A stretch of 64,000 bases of DNA from Microbacterium sp. ProA8 (GTDB taxonomy: Bacteria > Actinomycetota > Actinomycetes > Actinomycetales > Microbacteriaceae): the NCBI RefSeq assembly GCF_039905635.1, contig NZ_CP157000.1:4092001-4156000 (forward strand), written 5' to 3'. Below, one piece after another: positions 60,915 to 64,000 of this stretch (position 1 is its first letter; each line of letters begins with the position of its first letter). A model generated the notes under the pieces. That model was not told the DNA's origin and made no database searches. It worked only from the letters and a program-made list of their open reading frames with translations. A program made the translations under genes and the position numbers.

Positions 60915-60957
60915 GCGGACCTCCTGTATGGCGCTCGTCCGTGGGCGCGGTTCCGGT

Positions 60958-61003
60958 GTGGCAGTTTTCCTGCGGTTCGTGGCCATTCTGCCACTCGTGG
61001 CAG
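60958..61003. promoter_or_regulatory. GTGGC repeat cluster before the GlxA-like gene
   Basis: GTGGCAG at 60958, GTGGCC at 60979 and GTGGCAG at 60997, spaced 21 and 18 bases. The last forms the palindrome CTGCCAC-tc-GTGGCAG (60988-61003). The gap also serves the small gene at 61031. AraC proteins bind direct repeats of this kind. Confidence 0.5.
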
Positions 61004-61030
61004 TTCTTCCGCAAGCGTAGCGTTTCTGCC

Positions 61031-61147
61031 ATGTTCATCGTGATTCTTCTTGCAGCACTGTCCGCGGTGGCCCTCGGCTCGACGATCGCCGCCCTCCGCT
61101 CCGACGGGTACCGTCGGACTCCCATCGATCCCACCCGCCTCTACTGA
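61031..61147 (+). CDS. Small membrane protein (38 aa)
   Basis: MFIVILLAALSAVALGSTIA is one hydrophobic helix, followed by a basic, Arg-rich tail. It is divergent from the GlxA-like regulator and is followed by a strong hairpin 22 bases later, which supports a real transcription unit. No family recognised. Confidence 0.5.
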   Translation: MFIVILLAALSAVALGSTIAALRSDGYRRTPIDPTRLY

Positions 61148-61169
61148 CCTGCCTCCAGGCCCCGTCAGG

Positions 61170-61229
61170 AATCGCGAAAGGGGAGCTCTCCGCAAGCTCG
61201 GGCGTGCGGAGATCTCCCCTTTCGCGATT
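61170..61229. terminator. Long near-perfect hairpin between converging genes
   Basis: Arms of 25 bases (61170-61194 and 61205-61229), starting AATCGCGAAAGGGGAG, with one mismatch and a 10-base loop. It ends 8 bases before the glycosyltransferase stop. Confidence 0.8.
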
Positions 61230-61236
61230 TCGAGGG

Positions 61237-62541
61237 TCAGGCGGTGACGCGCTCGTAGACCGCGACCATGGCCGCGGTCCGCGACGACTGCCGGAACCGC
61301 TCGCGGATCGTCGGGTCGGGCAGGCGTGGCGTTCCGGCGGAGATATCGGATGCCGCCGCCCGCAGCGCGTCCGCCAGTGCGGCGACCGAGTCGTCGGCGC
61401 CGCCTCGGCCGGGCGCATCGCCGTCGGCGACGGCCCAGTACCCCGATCCGAGCTCGGCGGCCAGATCGGGGTCGCTCACGACCGCCGGAGTCCCGAGCGA
61501 CGCGGCCTCGAAGATCGTCATGCCCTGCGTCTCGAAGCCGATCGAGGTCTGCACGACCGCGTCGGCGGCCGCGATGCGCCGCAGGGTCTGGGCGTACGGC
61601 ATCCGTCCCGCGAAGGTGACCGTCGCGCGCGGGCGCAGCCGCTCGACCAGGCGCCGCGCGGCGCGCAGCTGCCCGCCGCCCCCGATGATCTCGACGTCGG
61701 CGTCGACGCCCGCCGCGGCGAGCGCCTCGAGGAACGGCAGCAGCCGCTTCTCGGGGCTCATGCGCCCGAGCCACACGAACCGCGGCCGCGCGGGTGGCGC
61801 GGACGGCGCGGTCGTCTCGGCGAGCACCTCGTCCAGCACGTCGTCGTCGATGCCGTTCCAGATCACGTCGACCGTGGGAACGACCGGCGTCACGCCGGGG
61901 TTCGGCCGGGATGCGCGGCGACCACGCGGCACCGCACCGTGCGCCTCCAGCCGTCGCGCGAAGTGGGACGAGGGGGCGGTGACCGCCTCCGACCGGCGCG
62001 CGAACCGGCGCAGGTAGGTCCACCCGTCGCCCGCGGCGGGCCCCGCCTCGCCGGTGACGCCGAGCGCGCGCCGCTGCCACGCGTTCAGCACCCGCAGGAC
62101 GAGCGTCGGGAATGGCGCCGTCGCCTCGATCCCCACGTCGACGCGGTTGTGCATCGTGTGCACCACCGGAAGCCCGTGACGCCGGGCGAAGCGATGCCCG
62201 ATGTACGCGCCCCAGAAGTCCGCCTGCACGTGGACGACATCGACCCGCGGCCGGCCGGTGTCGGCGATGAGGCGCCGGAGCGCGGCATCCAGCCAGCGAT
62301 CCGTGCGGCGTCCCGGCCACGTCATCGAGTACTCCCGGTCGAGCGTGATCGGGATGGAGGGAAGGTCGAGGTACGACGGATCGGCCCCCGCCGCCGCCCG
62401 CGCCCGCGCGCCGTGCATCCTCGGTGCGACGATCGTGACGGTGTGTCCGGCCTTCTCGAGGAATCGCCGCTGCAGCCGCATCGAGACCTGCGCGCCGCCG
62501 AGGGTCTCAGCGTGCTGGTCGCCGAACATCACGACGTGCAC
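61237..62541 (-). CDS. GT4 family glycosyltransferase
   Basis: A 434-residue GT-B enzyme. The N-terminal acceptor domain starts VVMFGDQHAETLGGAQVSMR; the donor domain has FVWLGRMSPEKRLLPFLEAL and the EX7E motif in FETQGMTIFEAASLGTPAVV. It probably uses a nucleotide sugar to build a membrane glycolipid or cell-wall glycan. GTG at 62541 lies 5 bases after the stop of the other glycosyltransferase, so the two form an operon. Confidence 0.88.
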   Translation of the reverse strand: MHVVMFGDQHAETLGGAQVSMRLQRRFLEKAGHTVTIVAPRMHGARARAAAGADPSYLDLPSIPITLDREYSMTWPGRRTDRWLDAALRRLIADTGRPRVDVVHVQADFWGAYIGHRFARRHGLPVVHTMHNRVDVGIEATAPFPTLVLRVLNAWQRRALGVTGEAGPAAGDGWTYLRRFARRSEAVTAPSSHFARRLEAHGAVPRGRRASRPNPGVTPVVPTVDVIWNGIDDDVLDEVLAETTAPSAPPARPRFVWLGRMSPEKRLLPFLEALAAAGVDADVEIIGGGGQLRAARRLVERLRPRATVTFAGRMPYAQTLRRIAAADAVVQTSIGFETQGMTIFEAASLGTPAVVSDPDLAAELGSGYWAVADGDAPGRGGADDSVAALADALRAAASDISAGTPRLPDPTIRERFRQSSRTAAMVAVYERVTA

Positions 62542-62546
62542 GGTGG

Positions 62547-63758
62547 CTACTCGGGCAGCGGTTCGTCGCGGTACAGCGCCTCGAACGTGTCGAGCGTGCG
62601 GCGCATGTCGTGCACCTTGACGCCCTCGAGCGAGGCACGCTGCATGCGCTCGCGCTCCTCGGGCGTCTGCGTCAGCACCGTCGTCAGCTTCGCGGCGAGA
62701 TCGTCGGCGTCGCCGGGGCGGAAGAGGTAGCCGTTCTCGCCGTCGTGCACGAGGTGCGGAAGCGCGACCGCGTCGGCGGCGACGATCGGCAGGCCGGACG
62801 CCATCGCCTCCATCGTCGCGATCGATTGCAGCTCGGCGATCGAGGCGATCACGAACGCGCTCGCGCCGGTCAGGAACGATCGCAGCTCGTCGTCGGTGGT
62901 GTGACCGTGGAAGTGGATGCGGTCGCTGATGCCGAGGTCGGAGGCCAGCTGCTCGAGGTTGCGGCGCTGGTCGCCGCTGCCGACGATGTCGAAGCGCACG
63001 TCGAGCGCGGGGTCGAGCTGCGCGATCGCGCGCAGCACGACGTCGATCTGCTTCTCGGTCGTGAGACGGCCCACGAACACGAGGCGGTGGGACTCGCGCG
63101 GCGAGAGGTCGGCCGTGTAGTTCGAGGCGTCGATGCCGCAGCTGACCGGGATGACACCCTGGACGTCGATCGTGCGCTCGAGGAACTCGGCGGCCTTGCG
63201 GGTCGGGGTGGTGACGGCGCGGGTCATCTTGAACGTGCGCTCGGCGTCCTGCCAGGCGAGCTTGACGGCGTAGCGCGTCCACGAGTCGGGGAGGATGGTG
63301 AAGTCGAGCACGTTCTCGGCCATGACGTGATTCGTGGCCACCACGGGGATGCCGCGCTTGCGCGCCTCTCGCGTGAGACCGCGCCCGATCACGATGTGGG
63401 ACTGGCTGTGCACGACGTCGGGCTTCACCTTGTCGAGCACGCGACGGGCGTAGTACTTCGAGCGGAACGGCATGACGAACGTCAGCCAGTCGTGCGGATA
63501 CCAGCGCCACGACGGCAGGCGATGCATCGTCATCGGCTGCCCCTCGATCACCTCGGTGAACGTGCCGTGCTCGCGGTGGGTCCTGCTGGGCGCCATCACG
63601 TGCACCTCGTGGCCCCGGGTCACCAGTCCGGCGGCGAGGCGCTCGGCGAAGCGGGCGGCGCCGTTCACGTGGGGAAGGAAGGTGTCGGCGCCGATGAGGA
63701 TCTTCAGCGGTCGAGCGGTCGCGGCGGGGGTGTCGTCGGGCGTCGCAGGATCGGTCAC
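62547..63758 (-). CDS. GT4 family glycosyltransferase (mannosyltransferase-like)
   Basis: A 403-residue GT-B enzyme: ILIGADTFLPHVNGAARFAE, LPSWRWYPHDWLTFVMP, PDVVHSQSHIVIGRGL, FVGRLTTEKQIDVVLRAIAQ and the EX7E-like ELQSIATMEAMASGLPIVAA. This set resembles actinobacterial alpha-mannosyl or glucosyl transferases of lipid glycosylation. GTG start. It is the first gene of the glycosyltransferase pair; acceptor and linkage are unknown. Confidence 0.88.
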   Translation of the reverse strand: MTDPATPDDTPAATARPLKILIGADTFLPHVNGAARFAERLAAGLVTRGHEVHVMAPSRTHREHGTFTEVIEGQPMTMHRLPSWRWYPHDWLTFVMPFRSKYYARRVLDKVKPDVVHSQSHIVIGRGLTREARKRGIPVVATNHVMAENVLDFTILPDSWTRYAVKLAWQDAERTFKMTRAVTTPTRKAAEFLERTIDVQGVIPVSCGIDASNYTADLSPRESHRLVFVGRLTTEKQIDVVLRAIAQLDPALDVRFDIVGSGDQRRNLEQLASDLGISDRIHFHGHTTDDELRSFLTGASAFVIASIAELQSIATMEAMASGLPIVAADAVALPHLVHDGENGYLFRPGDADDLAAKLTTVLTQTPEERERMQRASLEGVKVHDMRRTLDTFEALYRDEPLPE

Positions 63759-63883
63759 GGGATGGGGGCCTGTCTGTGCGGCGGGCGGGCGGCGGGGGGC
63801 GGGTCGCCGCGCGGAACCACTGTACCCGAGGCTTCCCGGGGCCTCTCCAGGAACGCGCCGCGCGGGGCACGTACCCTGGTCGC

Positions 63884-64000
63884 ATGCCCCGTCTGCAGGC
63901 CGACGCCGACCCGAACCTCTGGGTGCCCGTGACCGAGTCGCTCGGCTTCCGCGGGCGCCGTCACCGCAAGGCGGCGATACGGATGCTGCTCAGCCAGGCC
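63884..64000 (+). CDS. Start of an unrecognised gene (cut by window edge)
   Basis: The frame begins MPRLQADADPNLWVPVTESL and stays open to the last base. TACCCT (63872-63877) lies 6 bases before the ATG, the leaderless layout of many genes here, which supports the start. The part visible (39 codons) is too short to name. Confidence 0.55.
   Translation, partial: MPRLQADADPNLWVPVTESLGFRGRRHRKAAIRMLLSQA

Overview
The window is a high-GC actinobacterial chromosome segment. Gene content, codon use and the very frequent heptamer GGATGCC/GGCATCC point to Microbacteriaceae, most likely Microbacterium; this is inference, because no rRNA or other taxonomic marker lies in the window. No tRNA, rRNA, CRISPR array, prophage or insertion sequence was found. 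About 65 protein genes are called. Many starts are supported by a -10-like hexamer (TAnnnT) 5-7 bases before the start codon, the layout of leaderless mRNAs.

Layout. 1-9380 is a catabolic locus for gallate-type or methoxylated aromatics: two IclR regulators, a DUF1932 oxidoreductase, a secreted tannase-family esterase, a LigM/DesA-like tetrahydrofolate O-demethylase, and an operon of GalB-, GalC- and GalD-like enzymes plus a type I (VOC) extradiol dioxygenase. 9388-15911 holds an HTH/ABC pair, a short MetE-like enzyme, a beta-lactamase-fold protein lacking its nucleophile, and an M13 peptidase. 16070-24658 has a MATE transporter, a cyanobacterial-type acyl-ACP reductase homologue coupled to a flavoprotein, an MFS transporter fused to a cyclic-nucleotide domain, a TrmH methyltransferase, and mntH-mntR. 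24955-32507 has an SDR, a HAD phosphatase, a divergent aldo/keto reductase and MocR regulator, an ECF41-type sigma factor with its carboxymuconolactone decarboxylase partner, and pyrE. 32538-36836 has an unassigned metalloprotease pair and xthA. 37670-39571 is a sigma factor fused to a zinc finger, a membrane segment and an outer domain. 39636-46620 has an HxlR/VOC pair, a two-component system, an FMN reductase and a NatAB-like ABC exporter. 46759-50911 has zwf, rraA, and an ArsR-like regulator divergent from an MFS pump. 51081-55225 is a type III polyketide locus (PKS, methyltransferase, monooxygenase, UbiA). The right end has a ClpB without its N-domain behind an HspR-type operator, a SulP transporter, a GlxA-like regulator and two GT4 glycosyltransferases.

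How genes work together. The esterase and demethylase can feed gallate into the dioxygenase/GalD/GalB/GalC series, giving pyruvate and oxaloacetate. The ECF41 sigma factor probably drives its own operon from a promoter matching its known motif. MntR probably controls mntH through two palindromes around the mntH promoter. PKS, methyltransferase and monooxygenase resemble the Srs phenolic-lipid pathway, with a nearby prenyltransferase.

The most unusual features are dispersed repeat elements. Two families occur in intergenic space, and each is also inserted in frame in a gene: one in mntH, the other in the linker of a NarL-type response regulator. Large hairpins, several with GGATGCC/GGCATCC arms, sit at most convergent gene junctions and probably terminate transcription.
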